64,000 nt of DNA from Levilactobacillus cerevisiae (GCF_003946245.1 NZ_RHNN01000022.1:1-64000), one strand, 5' to 3'. Positions 34,361-43,137 are shown, counted from the stretch's first letter. Notes: a model not told the origin generated them from the letters alone. A program made the numbers and translations.

Positions 34361-34480
34361 GTGGGACAAAAGGCGGTTAGCTGGCGAGCATTAAGGCTGA
34401 TAGCCGAATAATCCTGGTTTTGGATTGTTCGGCTATCAGTTTTAAGCGGAGCCAGCTGCCTTTTGTCCCACGTTTCGGCA
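34361..34480 (+). repeat. Family B structured element, copy B1
   Basis: Outer stem GTGGGACAAAAGGC / GCCTTTTGTCCCAC, second stem AGCTGGC / GCCAGCT, inner hairpin CTGATAGCCGAATAATCC / GGATTGTTCGGCTATCAG. Unpaired motifs GAGCATTAA, TTAAGCGGAG and the trailing CACGTTTCGG are shared by all copies. Confidence 0.8.
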
Positions 34481-34641
34481 ACGTAGCTTCGAAGAGAAAA
34501 CAGTTTGACTTTTAACCGTCTGGCTTACCATTCGCGGACTACATCAATTCCTCCATTGACAACTACATACGGACTCGCTACAGAGGGATTAGCCACCAGT
34601 CAAAATTCCCACCATCCACGGGCCAACGCCGTATCAGCGAA

Positions 34642-34813
34642 GGGCTGGTGAAAATAGACTCAGCCGTGGGAATTTCCTAAGTGGCGAGCCCTTCGCCGCT
34701 TAGGAAATTGGTCGCTTTGAAACTCGCCCCACAGAGGTTCAAAGCGAAGACCGAAGACCGCCCTTTGGCTTCGGGCGTCCGCCCACAGCGTTCCGGTCTA
34801 TTTTCACCAGCCC
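34642..34813 (+). repeat. Family A structured element, copy A7
   Basis: The cleanest copy: a perfect 18-bp outer stem (GGGCTGGTGAAAATAGAC with its complement at 34796-34813), P2 ATTTCCTAAGTGGCGA with TCGCCGCTTAGGAAAT, P3 GCTTTGAA with TTCAAAGC, P4 CCGAAGACCGC...GCTTCGG, then CCCACAGCG. It lies about 70 bases before the AEC transporter start and causes a spurious N-terminal extension of that frame. Confidence 0.8.
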
Positions 34814-34881
34814 GCAGCACTGCGACCACCAATTTAGCCGTTAAAACAAGCAAAACGAATTTTGAAAGGAAGCTAACCCGC

Positions 34882-35811
34882 GTGGATATTGCGCAGCTAT
34901 CGAATCAAATCATCCTCATGTTCATCCTGATGGCAGTCGGCCTGTTGACCAACAAGCTGGGCTTCATGCACGGCCAAACGGCGACCGACCTCACCAACAT
35001 CTTGCTCTACATCGTGTCCCCCTGCCTGATTGTCAACGCCTTTGAACAGCGCTTCTCGACCAGCCGCCTGCAGGCCCTCGCCATCGTCATGCTGGGCATC
35101 CTCCTGACGTACGCCATCATGGTCGTCACCACCAACCTGGTCTTTAAACGCGTGGCCGACGCCAACCTCCAGCGGATCATGCGCTTTGGCTCGGTGTACT
35201 CCAACGCCGGCTTCATGGGCGTTCCCCTGGCCAGCGCGCTCTTTGGCAGCACCGGTGTCTTCTTCGCGGTCGCCTCTTTGGCTGGGTTCAACCTCTTTTG
35301 CTGGACACACGGGATTGCCCTGTTTACGCCCAAACGCCCAGGCGACCACCACATCAACTGGCGCCAAATCCTACTGAACCCTAACATTGTCGCGATTGTG
35401 GTCGGCCTGGCCATCTTTGTCAGTGGCGTCCACCTGCCGAGCCTGCTCAACCAAACCATCACCTACGTCAGCTCGATCAACACGCCGCTGTCGATGATTG
35501 TGATTGGCAATAGCTTGGCCGCCGTCAAACTCAACCGCCGCACGCTGGACCAACGCCTGTTGTGGCCGCTCCTCTTACGAAATTTATTATTTCCTGTTAT
35601 CAACATCTTAATTTTAAAGGCGTTCGGCGTCAGTGGCATTCCGCTCTACACTACCGTCTTGATGGCGGCCTGCCCGGTTGCCGGCAACGTTGTGTTGTTC
35701 ACGCTCAAGGACCACGGCGACACGAACCCGGCAGTCACGTTGATGAGTCTCTCGACGATTCTGTGCATGGCCACGATTCCTTTGGTGTTTGCCTTAAGCA
35801 ACTTTATTTAA
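34882..35811 (+). CDS. AEC-family transporter (auxin efflux carrier type)
   Basis: GTG at 34882 with GAAAGGAAG about ten bases upstream; the longer frame includes a family A element. 309 residues, about ten membrane helices in two inverted halves, with the GFMGVPLASALFG segment and the NPAVTLMSLSTIL region typical of the family. AEC carriers in lactic bacteria move malate, citrate or related anions. No linked enzyme indicates a substrate. Confidence 0.85.
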   Translation: MDIAQLSNQIILMFILMAVGLLTNKLGFMHGQTATDLTNILLYIVSPCLIVNAFEQRFSTSRLQALAIVMLGILLTYAIMVVTTNLVFKRVADANLQRIMRFGSVYSNAGFMGVPLASALFGSTGVFFAVASLAGFNLFCWTHGIALFTPKRPGDHHINWRQILLNPNIVAIVVGLAIFVSGVHLPSLLNQTITYVSSINTPLSMIVIGNSLAAVKLNRRTLDQRLLWPLLLRNLLFPVINILILKAFGVSGIPLYTTVLMAACPVAGNVVLFTLKDHGDTNPAVTLMSLSTILCMATIPLVFALSNFI

Positions 35812-35820
35812 AAAATGAGA

Positions 35821-35940
35821 GTGGGACAGAAGCCGGTTAGCTGGTGAGCATTAAGGCTGATAGCCGAATAATCCTGGGCTTGGATTGTTTGGCTATCAGT
35901 TTTAAGCGGAGCCAGCTGCCTTTTGTTCCACGTTTCGGCA
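35821..35940 (+). repeat. Family B structured element, copy B2
   Basis: Same layout as copy B1 1.46 kb upstream, with a few stem changes (inner hairpin CCGAATAATCC / GGATTGTTTGG). It starts nine bases after the AEC stop codon. Confidence 0.8.
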
Positions 35941-35956
35941 ATATAGACTTGGCGAT

Positions 35957-35995
35957 AAAAAATGAGTCTGGGATTTTGTCCCAGGCTCATTTTTG
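35957..35995. terminator. Bidirectional terminator
   Basis: AAAAATGAGTCTGGGA pairs with TCCCAGGCTCATTTTT between the convergent AEC and MFS genes. It directly follows the family B element. Confidence 0.85.
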
Positions 35996-36004
35996 CATAC
36001 ATTT

Positions 36005-37438
36005 TTAACGTTCAGGCTTCGGTAACCGCAGCGCCAACAAGAAGCCGGCCAACGCCAGGATAAACGTGAAGTAGAACCCGTAGTGGGCGCCATTCACGAA
36101 GGCCCCGGCGGCATTGGTCGTGCCGTTGGTTAGATAAGCGGCCTGGCCGATACCGAGCAGACTCGTCGCAATCGCCGTGGAAATGGCCCCGACAATCTGT
36201 TGCAGCGTGTTCATGATGGCACTGCCGTCAGCGGCGATTGGCCCGGTCAAGGCGTTTAACCCATGCGTTTGTGATGGTGACATCGCGAGCGGCGCCCCAA
36301 TCATCAAGATCACGTGGGCCAGGATAATATACCAAATGGCGGAATGCGTCGAGGTCAGGGCCAACATTAACGCCCCGACCATCGAAATGATAAAGCCGAT
36401 TCGCGCTGGCATTTGCGCGCCGACGTGGTCGTACAAGCGACCGGAAACCGCGGAAACGATGGCGTTCATCACCCCACCGGGAAACATGATGATCCCGGTC
36501 AACGCCACGGGCACCAGCAATCCCTTTTGAATATACATCGGCAAGAGGTACATCGCCGACAGGATAATCCCAAAGTTGATCATTACCAGGACGGCCCCGA
36601 TGCGGAACCCGGGGATGGCAAACGCGCGTAAATTTAAGACGGGCTTGGCCACCGTCAACTGGCGGTGCGTATACCAGGCCAGGATTAAGACGCCGAGAAC
36701 CAACGCGGCAATGACCACGCCGGAACCCCAGCCCCGGTCGCTGGCCAGGCTAACGCCCAACACTAGGCTCCCGAAGCCTAACGTGGACAGGATGATGGAG
36801 AGGAAATCCACCTTGGGCCGCGTGACTTCGGCGATATTTTTCAGGGACGTCACCGCGAAGATGAAGGCGATGATCAAGAACGGCACGAACAGCCAGAAGA
36901 TCCACCGCCAGGACGCAACGCCCAAGACGATGCCGGCGAGGGTTGGACCGACGGCTGGCGCAAACATAATCACGAGTCCGACCATCCCCATGGCCGCTCC
37001 GAGCTTATACGGCGGGAAGATCTGCATGGCCACCGTAAACATCAGTGGCAGAATTAGGCCGGTCGCGATTCCTTGAATCATCCGGCCAAACAACAACATC
37101 CCAAAGCCCGGTGCGGAGGCGGAAATGACGGCGCCGACCGCGAAATCAACCAGGGCAAACAGGATGACCTGCCGTGTCGTAAACCATTTCGTAATAATAC
37201 TGGACAGCGGTAAAACCACGCCGACCATTAACATATATCCGGTCACCAACCACTGAATCGTGGCCGTGGACACGTTTAACTGCGCCATCAATTGGGGCAA
37301 AGCAATGTTCAAGGACGTTTCTGAAAACATACCGACAAACCCGCCGATGAGCATTCCCATCATGGCAAGCATCGGGTGCGCCACGTCCACACGCGCTTTC
37401 TTTGCCATTTCTGGCTGGCTACTTTGTGCTGAATCCAT
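36005..37438 (-). CDS. MFS multidrug transporter, DHA2 (EmrB/QacA) type
   Basis: 477 residues and about 14 helices. Start MLIGGFVGMFSETSLNIALP with the antiporter-like first helix, motif QWLVTGYMLMVGV, and the conserved GRMIQGIATGLILPLMF of helix 4-5. A proton-driven exporter of drugs or lipophilic cations in the membrane. Monocistronic; the upstream region shows no linked regulator. Confidence 0.9.
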   Translation of the reverse strand: MDSAQSSQPEMAKKARVDVAHPMLAMMGMLIGGFVGMFSETSLNIALPQLMAQLNVSTATIQWLVTGYMLMVGVVLPLSSIITKWFTTRQVILFALVDFAVGAVISASAPGFGMLLFGRMIQGIATGLILPLMFTVAMQIFPPYKLGAAMGMVGLVIMFAPAVGPTLAGIVLGVASWRWIFWLFVPFLIIAFIFAVTSLKNIAEVTRPKVDFLSIILSTLGFGSLVLGVSLASDRGWGSGVVIAALVLGVLILAWYTHRQLTVAKPVLNLRAFAIPGFRIGAVLVMINFGIILSAMYLLPMYIQKGLLVPVALTGIIMFPGGVMNAIVSAVSGRLYDHVGAQMPARIGFIISMVGALMLALTSTHSAIWYIILAHVILMIGAPLAMSPSQTHGLNALTGPIAADGSAIMNTLQQIVGAISTAIATSLLGIGQAAYLTNGTTNAAGAFVNGAHYGFYFTFILALAGFLLALRLPKPER

Positions 37439-37570
37439 TTGTTTTCACACTCACTTTCATAAATGTTCACAATGGATTACTGTAGCAGAAAAAACGCGTC
37501 TTCGTAATAGTAAACTTGGAAAAAGTTGAAATTAACCGATTTTGCGGCCGTTATTTGGCCAACTGCGGCC

Positions 37571-39088
37571 CTACTTAGCGGCTTTTACCGCCGCAATCTG
37601 GTCGCGGAGTTCTTTCAACCGCTGGGTATCCAACTCCGGTGCCATCATGGCCTGATCGTACTCAAATTGCAGCCGCGGCAAATCCGTAGCGGGCACGCCC
37701 TGAGCCGTTTGTGCCGGATCCGTCAAGTGGTGGTCCGCCAACACGAGGGTCCGCGTCGCCACCTTTTGCTGGAATTCCTGGTCGTGGGCAACGAATAAGA
37801 CCGTCCCCGGGTAACCGACCAAGTAGTCCTCTAAGGCACGCAAGGCCGGCAAGTCCAAGTAGTTAGTCGGTTCGTCCAGGATCAACAGGTTGCTGGCACT
37901 CACCAGAATGGCCAACAGCTGTAACTTCACCTGCTCGCCACCACTCAGGTCCCCCACCAGCCGGTCGTAAAACACCGCCGTTAAGCCAAAGGCGCCCATG
38001 ACCTGTCGCGTCCGGTTGCCATCTAAGGCTGTGACGGCCGCCATGACCTGCCAAACTGTTTGGTCCCCAGGCAACTCGGTCATGTCCTGATGGAAGTAGC
38101 CGACCCGCGCACTCGGCGCCAGACGCGTCTGGGGGGCGTGGGCTAAAATGGCTTCAATCAAGGTCGACTTGCCACTCCCGTTGGGGCCAGCCAGAGCGAC
38201 CCGCTCACCCGGCGTAATGCTAAAGCGGGCGTGTGCCAGTAAATCGTGCTTGCCCCGCGTCAGATGCAGGTCTTCCACCGCAATCAGCCGTTTGCCAGTC
38301 ACTGGCGGTAAGTCCGTTGCGACCAGCTTCAAAGCGGCCGTTTCGTGCGGCTTGTTCGTGGTCGTCTGTCGTTCGGCGCGGTCCCGTAACGCCCGGGCAC
38401 CACGTTCCATCTTCCCGGCATTCTGCTCGCGCACGGACCGCGAGTTGGCGCGTTCGCCCTCACTCATGCCGCGACTGCCCTTACGAATTCGGTCCGCCTT
38501 TTCGTGGCGCGCCTGCACGGCCAACTTGAGTTTCCGGCGCTCACTCTGCTCATTTTGATACTGACTCATCTCGTTCTCCCGCCGCTGGTCACGGTAGGTT
38601 TCAAACTTGGCAAAACCACCGTTGTACTGGGTGTAGGCCCGGTCTTCCAGCGACCAAATCTGGGTGGCGACCGCCGTCAACAGTTCCCGGTCATGCGAAA
38701 TAATCAGGAGAAGGCCGTTAAAGTGCTGTAGCTGCTGGCTTAACCACCGCTGATGCTCATCGTCCAGATTGGCGGACGGTTCATCCAAAATTAAAATGGC
38801 TGGCCGTTGCGCGAGCGCTTGGCGAATCCGGTCGAGCATACTTTGACCGCCGGAACGTCCCGCCGTGGGGGCAATCTGCGGTACTAAGACCACGTCGTCC
38901 GTCACGGTGCGTTGCCCGGAAAAATCGGTGTCCGTGCCCGCAATGATGTGGGCCAGCGTACTCTTGCCCGTGCCGTTGGCGCCAATGATGCCGACCCGAT
39001 CACCGGCCTGGGCGGTTAAGTGTCCGCCGACGAAGAGTGTTTCGCCCGCGATTATTTTGGTTATATTGTTTAACGTAATTTGTGTCAA
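37571..39088 (-). CDS. ABC-F ATPase, ribosome-protection type
   Basis: The TTG at 39088 is chosen because AAAGGGGG lies eight bases upstream. 505 residues, two ABC domains without membrane segments. The first has GANGTGKST and ILILDEPSANLD with a variant signature GRSGGQS; the second has GPNGSGKST, LSGGEQV and LLILDEPTNYLD. The linker between them (residues 170-260) is Arg/Lys/Glu-rich. Antibiotic-resistance ABC-Fs bind the E-site of stalled ribosomes. A leader frame and an attenuator upstream fit drug-induced expression, but resistance is inferred. Confidence 0.85.
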   Translation of the reverse strand: MTQITLNNITKIIAGETLFVGGHLTAQAGDRVGIIGANGTGKSTLAHIIAGTDTDFSGQRTVTDDVVLVPQIAPTAGRSGGQSMLDRIRQALAQRPAILILDEPSANLDDEHQRWLSQQLQHFNGLLLIISHDRELLTAVATQIWSLEDRAYTQYNGGFAKFETYRDQRRENEMSQYQNEQSERRKLKLAVQARHEKADRIRKGSRGMSEGERANSRSVREQNAGKMERGARALRDRAERQTTTNKPHETAALKLVATDLPPVTGKRLIAVEDLHLTRGKHDLLAHARFSITPGERVALAGPNGSGKSTLIEAILAHAPQTRLAPSARVGYFHQDMTELPGDQTVWQVMAAVTALDGNRTRQVMGAFGLTAVFYDRLVGDLSGGEQVKLQLLAILVSASNLLILDEPTNYLDLPALRALEDYLVGYPGTVLFVAHDQEFQQKVATRTLVLADHHLTDPAQTAQGVPATDLPRLQFEYDQAMMAPELDTQRLKELRDQIAAVKAAK

Positions 39089-39233
39089 AAAGTCGTCCCC
39101 CTTTTGCTGCTTGCTTCTCGGCCGACGCCTGGTCTTTGACCGGCGTGGTGTCGTCAACGTGTGCCTGGCCTTGGTCTCGCTTATGAGATTCTCGCACCAG
39201 CGCTTTTAATTGTTTCTTTGATTTTTTAGTCAA
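39000..39233 (-). CDS. Leader ORF overlapping the ABC-F gene
   Basis: A 77-codon frame with TTG at 39233 and a strong GGGAGG eight bases before it. It encodes a Lys/Arg-rich peptide (TKKSKKQLKALVRESHKRDQ...) and ends inside the ABC-F gene, overlapping it by 89 bases in another frame. It could be a translated leader that gates the ABC-F start, or a small basic protein. The in-frame extension back to a GTG at 39368 crosses the terminator hairpin. Confidence 0.45.
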   Translation of the reverse strand: MTKKSKKQLKALVRESHKRDQGQAHVDDTTPVKDQASAEKQAAKGGRLFDTNYVKQYNQNNRGRNTLRRRTLNRPGR

Positions 39234-39274
39234 AAGGTTGTCCTCCCTTTTAGAAAACAGGGATTGAGGGTACG

Positions 39275-39312
39275 AAAAAAGTGGTCGCATTTCCCTTCCG
39301 GAAATGGCGCCC
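39275..39312 (-). terminator. Putative transcription attenuator in the ABC-F leader
   Basis: On the minus strand GGCGCCATTTCC pairs with GGAAATGCGACC with a small internal mismatch and is followed by CACTTTTTT. It precedes the leader ORF, so transcription can end before the ABC-F gene. A very short frame MRN-stop with a GAGG site lies further upstream near 39430. Such layouts are known for ABC-F and erm genes. Confidence 0.55.
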
Positions 39313-39666
39313 ACTGGTTGCGTTTGGCAACTCAGTCGGTGCACCATCAATCCCACTTGCAGGCCCACTCCACCCCTTGAGAAGGGTGAAGCTGACTAAC
39401 ATTGGTGGATTGATTAGTTGCGCATCGGCTGAATACCTCGTTCTTTCTTAGATTATCAACAGAATAGCACATCGTTTATTTTTTGACAAGGGGGACGATT
39501 TTTTTACCCGTCACTTAAAATTGAAAGTCCTAACTGCTTAACGGCGCGTTGTGCAACCAATTTGGCAAAGATAACCACCGCAAACCGCGCTAAAATTTCA
39601 CAGCATTTCACGTCAAATCCGCGTACACTAGGAGTAACTAGTCTAGTCGAAATCGGAGGGAACTTT

Positions 39667-40137
39667 ATGCAACCTTTACGTATTTTATTCATTTCTATTG
39701 AGGGCAACACTCGCAATTTCGTGGAAAACCTGACCGCTTACGCCGAGCAACAACACGCAGCTAACGCCAGCCTCCCGACCATTGAAGCCACCGAAATCAG
39801 CGAGGTCAGTGACTTTGTGGACGAGACGCGCCCCTACTTTTGTTTTGTGCCCACCTATCTGAACGGCGGCAACGGCATTGATAATGGCGTCAAGGAATTG
39901 ATGACCAACGTCATGGGCGAGTACATCGCCTACAACAACAATGCCCGCCAGCTGATTGGCGTCGTCGGCAGCGGTAACCGGAACTTCAACGAGCAGTACT
40001 GTCTGACGGCGAAACGTTATGCGGCGACCTTCAACGCCCCCTTCGTAGCCAACTACGAACTCCGCGGCGTCCCACGTGATGAGACCCGGGTCTATGACGC
40101 ACTGGTCGCCCGTGCAAAGGAAGTGACCCCAGCTTGA
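39667..40137 (+). CDS. nrdI: NrdI-like flavodoxin
   Basis: ATG at 39667 after GGAGGGA. 156 residues, flavodoxin-like with the FMN loop SIEGNTRNF near residue 10 and a conserved GSGNRNFNEQY. NrdI reduces flavin and supplies the oxidant that builds the dimanganese-tyrosyl radical of class Ib ribonucleotide reductase. The usual partners nrdH, nrdE and nrdF are not adjacent. The gene overlaps the following nitroreductase by four bases, so they form one transcript. Confidence 0.85.
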   Translation: MQPLRILFISIEGNTRNFVENLTAYAEQQHAANASLPTIEATEISEVSDFVDETRPYFCFVPTYLNGGNGIDNGVKELMTNVMGEYIAYNNNARQLIGVVGSGNRNFNEQYCLTAKRYAATFNAPFVANYELRGVPRDETRVYDALVARAKEVTPA

Positions 40138-40892
40138 TTAATCCAACCTTAACCACGCTACTGGATCATCGCAGCATTCGTAAATTCACGGGTGAAAAAC
40201 TGACGGCGAATGAAGTCTCTACGCTCGTCAGCGCTGCCCAACACGCGGCCACCAGCACCTTCTCCCAGCAGTACAGCATCATCAGCGTCACCGATCCCCA
40301 AAAGCTAGCGGTGCTGGCAGAAATCACCGGTCACAGCTGGCTTGAAGGCGCGGGCCACTACTTTATCATGGTCGCTGATCAGTACCGCAACGAACAACTT
40401 ACGCCACCCAACGCCACCACCACGACCAACCTCCACAGCACAGATAAGCTGTTGGCGGGAATCTTTGACGCTGCGATTGCCACGGAAGCTATGGTCACGG
40501 CCGGCGAAAGTCTGGGCCTTGGCAGTACCGTGATGGGCAGCATTTTGAACGATACGCTACGGGTCATTTCGCTTTTCAATTTGCCAGAATTGACCTTCCC
40601 CGTCTTGGGCTTAGCGGTCGGCCATCCGGCGGAACAACCCGAACAAAAGCCGCGCTTACCCCAAGAATTGATTCATTTTAACAACGAGTATCAACCGCTG
40701 ATGGCCAACGACCCCATTTTAACGGCGTACAATCAACTGATTACCGCCTACTATCACGAGCGTGGGGGAAACCGGCGGGACGAAACCTTTACCCACCACA
40801 CCATTCGGGAAATGAGCCGGGACCCGAAGCAACGGGAAGAAATCCTGGTAGCGTTGATCCAACAGGGATTTTCGTTAGATGATATGCACTAA
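40134..40892 (+). CDS. Oxygen-insensitive NADPH nitroreductase/flavin reductase
   Basis: TTG start at 40134, overlapping the NrdI stop. 252 residues, NfsA/Frp-type: HRSIRKFTGEKL at the start (FMN phosphate contact), an AAQHAATSTFSQQYSII stretch and the LGLAVGHP motif. It reduces nitro compounds, quinones or free flavin using NADPH. Coupling to an NrdI suggests flavin or quinone supply to the assembly flavodoxin; this is inference. Confidence 0.88.
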   Translation: MINPTLTTLLDHRSIRKFTGEKLTANEVSTLVSAAQHAATSTFSQQYSIISVTDPQKLAVLAEITGHSWLEGAGHYFIMVADQYRNEQLTPPNATTTTNLHSTDKLLAGIFDAAIATEAMVTAGESLGLGSTVMGSILNDTLRVISLFNLPELTFPVLGLAVGHPAEQPEQKPRLPQELIHFNNEYQPLMANDPILTAYNQLITAYYHERGGNRRDETFTHHTIREMSRDPKQREEILVALIQQGFSLDDMH

Positions 40893-40900
40893 CTTAGCGG

Positions 40901-40935
40901 AAGCGGGTCACGGAAATTTAGTGCGCCCGCTTTTT
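40901..40935 (+). terminator. Terminator after the nitroreductase gene
   Basis: AAGCGGG...CCCGCTTTTT hairpin, ten bases after the stop. Confidence 0.75.
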
Positions 40936-40949
40936 GTGTGAACCGCGAC

Positions 40950-42050
40950 TCAATCCGTCAAAAAGGCGGTTCGCAACGTTTCGCCGTCGACCACTGGCTG
41001 GGTGAATAAGGCCGGCTGATCCGCCTGTTGGAATTGGTGCAGGGTACTTTCTCCCCGATAGTTCTTCTCGGCCACGCACCGTTGTTCTGGTACCGTTTGA
41101 CTCTCCAATAAGGTCTCGTGAGCCGTCGAAAAGAGTAGCTGACTGTGGTTCACGTCGGTCGCCACCAGCGCTAGTAAGGCCGTCGCGACTTCGGGACGCA
41201 CGGCGCTGGCAAATTCGTCGGCGAGCACCGTTTGCGGGTTCCTGGCAATTTGCGCGGTAATGAAGGCTAGGCCGGCCGCGACCAACTGTTGCGTACCAGT
41301 CGACGCTTGCCGCAGCGGTAGTTCAACCACGTCCTCGATTTCGCCTTCCTCGTCGTATTTTTCATAGAGTAACGCCAGGTCCGGCCGGGTAAAGTTGGAC
41401 CCATCCAGGAACTGGACCGCCATCTGCCGCTGCCTCACGCCGGCCACTTCACTTCCGACGGCGTGCAGGAACTGCGTCAGCTGGGGCACAACCCACTCGT
41501 TTAAAATTAGGTCCGTGCGTGGCCGATCATTTAGCACGACCAGGTCTTCCGCAAACCAGGTAAAGACGGCGATTGCCGGCTGGTAGTTTGCTGCCTGTAG
41601 GGTATTTAAGAATAGCGCGTTGGGCCTGGTGTGAGCCGCCGCTAGCCGTTGTCCGGCTGGGACCTGGACGATGCCGCCATTTTGCCGCGAGAACAGCCGC
41701 TGGGACTGGCCGCCGGGCAAAAGGACCGCCAACTCCTCACTCAAAATGCGCGTGGCGTCGTAGCTCAGCGCATAGCGGTACTGGCTGCCACCCCGCTCCA
41801 GCGTGACGGCAAACCGCGTGGGCACCAGGTGGCTGGTCGTGTCGAACCGAAATGGGTCAAACGGCAACGGGTCCGTAATTTCTTCCGTGGGGGCGACAAC
41901 CAGTTGTTGAAACAGCGTTAGTCCGGCAATAATGGCGCTTTTTCCAGCACCGTTGACCCCACACAGGGCCACCCATTTCAAATCAGCAAGTGAGAGCGTA
42001 GCGGCTTCCTTATACGACCGAAAATTTTGTAACGTGAAATCAATAAGCAT
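40950..42050 (-). CDS. AAA15/OLD-like ATPase, possible abortive-infection protein
   Basis: 366 residues, ABC/SMC-like head. FTLQNFRSYKEAATL start, Walker A GVNGAGKSAI near residue 35, signature-like STGTQQL around 250, Walker B QTVLADEFASAV and a final STAHE (H-loop). This is the AbiLii/RloC-like AAA family often found in phage defence with a partner effector. No partner such as a TOPRIM nuclease is adjacent, but a toxin-antitoxin pair follows on the other strand. Role in defence is inferred. Confidence 0.75.
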   Translation of the reverse strand: MLIDFTLQNFRSYKEAATLSLADLKWVALCGVNGAGKSAIIAGLTLFQQLVVAPTEEITDPLPFDPFRFDTTSHLVPTRFAVTLERGGSQYRYALSYDATRILSEELAVLLPGGQSQRLFSRQNGGIVQVPAGQRLAAAHTRPNALFLNTLQAANYQPAIAVFTWFAEDLVVLNDRPRTDLILNEWVVPQLTQFLHAVGSEVAGVRQRQMAVQFLDGSNFTRPDLALLYEKYDEEGEIEDVVELPLRQASTGTQQLVAAGLAFITAQIARNPQTVLADEFASAVRPEVATALLALVATDVNHSQLLFSTAHETLLESQTVPEQRCVAEKNYRGESTLHQFQQADQPALFTQPVVDGETLRTAFLTD

Positions 42051-42309
42051 GGCGAGACCTCCCTTTTTCTAACAGGTTACCCTACTTGAAAAATTTCACA
42101 ACGATTTTCACTTAGAATTGGCAAATTCGCTATTACGTTTTCAATAATCCTTTCAAAAATGACTTTAGGCTTAAAAACAGCGCTATCACAAGGATTTTAA
42201 TTTACCGCCACGCGAATTCTTTCAAAAAAGACAAGCACTTTTGTTTTTCCTGAGATACATTTATGCTATACTTCATGTGAATTTCAAATCAGTTTTAGGA
42301 GTTGGCCTA

Positions 42310-42669
42310 GTGGTTAAAAATTGTGACCCAGATACGATTAATTCTGTTCTAAAGAGAATCAAGCAACGTCGATCACAATGGCGTTTAAGTCCACGCCGTA
42401 AAAATCTCCTGATGCTGTCACGACTAGGGATCAAACATTCACTTGTTTTTGACATTATTAACCAGCAGCTCACTTGGTACAATTATATTTCAGGTCCCGA
42501 AAGCGACAATCATGAGCCACCCTTCCCAGGTGATATTTGGGTTTTTGGAATAGTTATTCAAGGTTACGAATGCTACCTTAAATTTCAGGATAAACCTAAT
42601 GGGATCGTTATGTGGATATCTATTCACTTGGCTGAACACAAACTTATTTTTCCATATACCAAAAATTAA
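42310..42669 (+). CDS. MqsR-like toxin
   Basis: GTG at 42310 follows TTTAGGAG; the frame is open back to 42241 without a site. 119 residues. HSLVFDIINQQLTWYNYISG, then GDIWVFG and VMWISIHLAEH match the MqsR/RelE-like mRNA interferases. The antitoxin gene follows at 12 bases. Overproduction would cleave mRNA and stop growth; the antitoxin blocks it. Confidence 0.7.
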   Translation: MVKNCDPDTINSVLKRIKQRRSQWRLSPRRKNLLMLSRLGIKHSLVFDIINQQLTWYNYISGPESDNHEPPFPGDIWVFGIVIQGYECYLKFQDKPNGIVMWISIHLAEHKLIFPYTKN

Positions 42670-42681
42670 GGAGGACTTCCC

Positions 42682-43104
42682 ATGCCAAATCAGCAAGCAT
42701 TTTTCAATCCAGAAACCGAACGCACAGAAATTTACACTGAAAAGTGGCTAGAAGAGACCTGCACAGTAAAAGAACTGACCGATTTGTCCGTCCGCCATCA
42801 CTACTGGGAAGGCCCTGACGGTGAGCTGTGGGGGGACTTCAATGATCCCATGGAAAATGTCCGCCGCGACTTTCAAGCGTATCGTGAACGTCAGCATTTT
42901 TTAACACCACCAGAAATTATTCACGTTCGCCAGCGGCTAAATTTAACCGTGCGGGCATTTGCCGCAGCCTTGGGCCTAGGCGTTTCGACCGTGTCCCAAA
43001 TTGAGAACGGGGAACGGCTCCAGACTAAATACCAAGATAACCTGTTCCGTTGGGCGCAGGGCGACCGCTTTTCACCCACCCCACACCTCAAAAAACGCGC
43101 ATAA
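42682..43104 (+). CDS. MqsA-like antitoxin, helix-turn-helix type
   Basis: 140 residues. The C-terminal half (RQRLNLTVRAFAAALGLGV then VSQIENGERLQTKYQ) is an XRE helix-turn-helix as in MqsA. The N-terminal half lacks the CxxC-CxxC zinc finger of classical MqsA. It should bind the toxin and repress its own operon. AAGGAGG precedes the ATG. Confidence 0.75.
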   Translation: MPNQQAFFNPETERTEIYTEKWLEETCTVKELTDLSVRHHYWEGPDGELWGDFNDPMENVRRDFQAYRERQHFLTPPEIIHVRQRLNLTVRAFAAALGLGVSTVSQIENGERLQTKYQDNLFRWAQGDRFSPTPHLKKRA

Positions 43105-43105
43105 C

Positions 43106-43137
43106 AAAGGGCTGAGAAACTAATCTCAGCCCTTTTC
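43106..43137. terminator. Bidirectional terminator
   Basis: AAAGGGCTGAGA pairs with TCTCAGCCCTTT between the toxin-antitoxin operon and the convergent MFS gene. Confidence 0.8.

Noticed and set aside
34681-34881. N-terminal extension of the AEC transporter frame
   Set aside because: It lies inside family A copy A7; the GTG at 34882 with GAAAGGAAG gives a standard AEC protein.
39275-39400. T-box riboswitch before the ABC-F gene
   Set aside because: A GGTGCACCG stretch recalls the T-box, but the following terminator arm does not pair with it and no specifier stem could be drawn.
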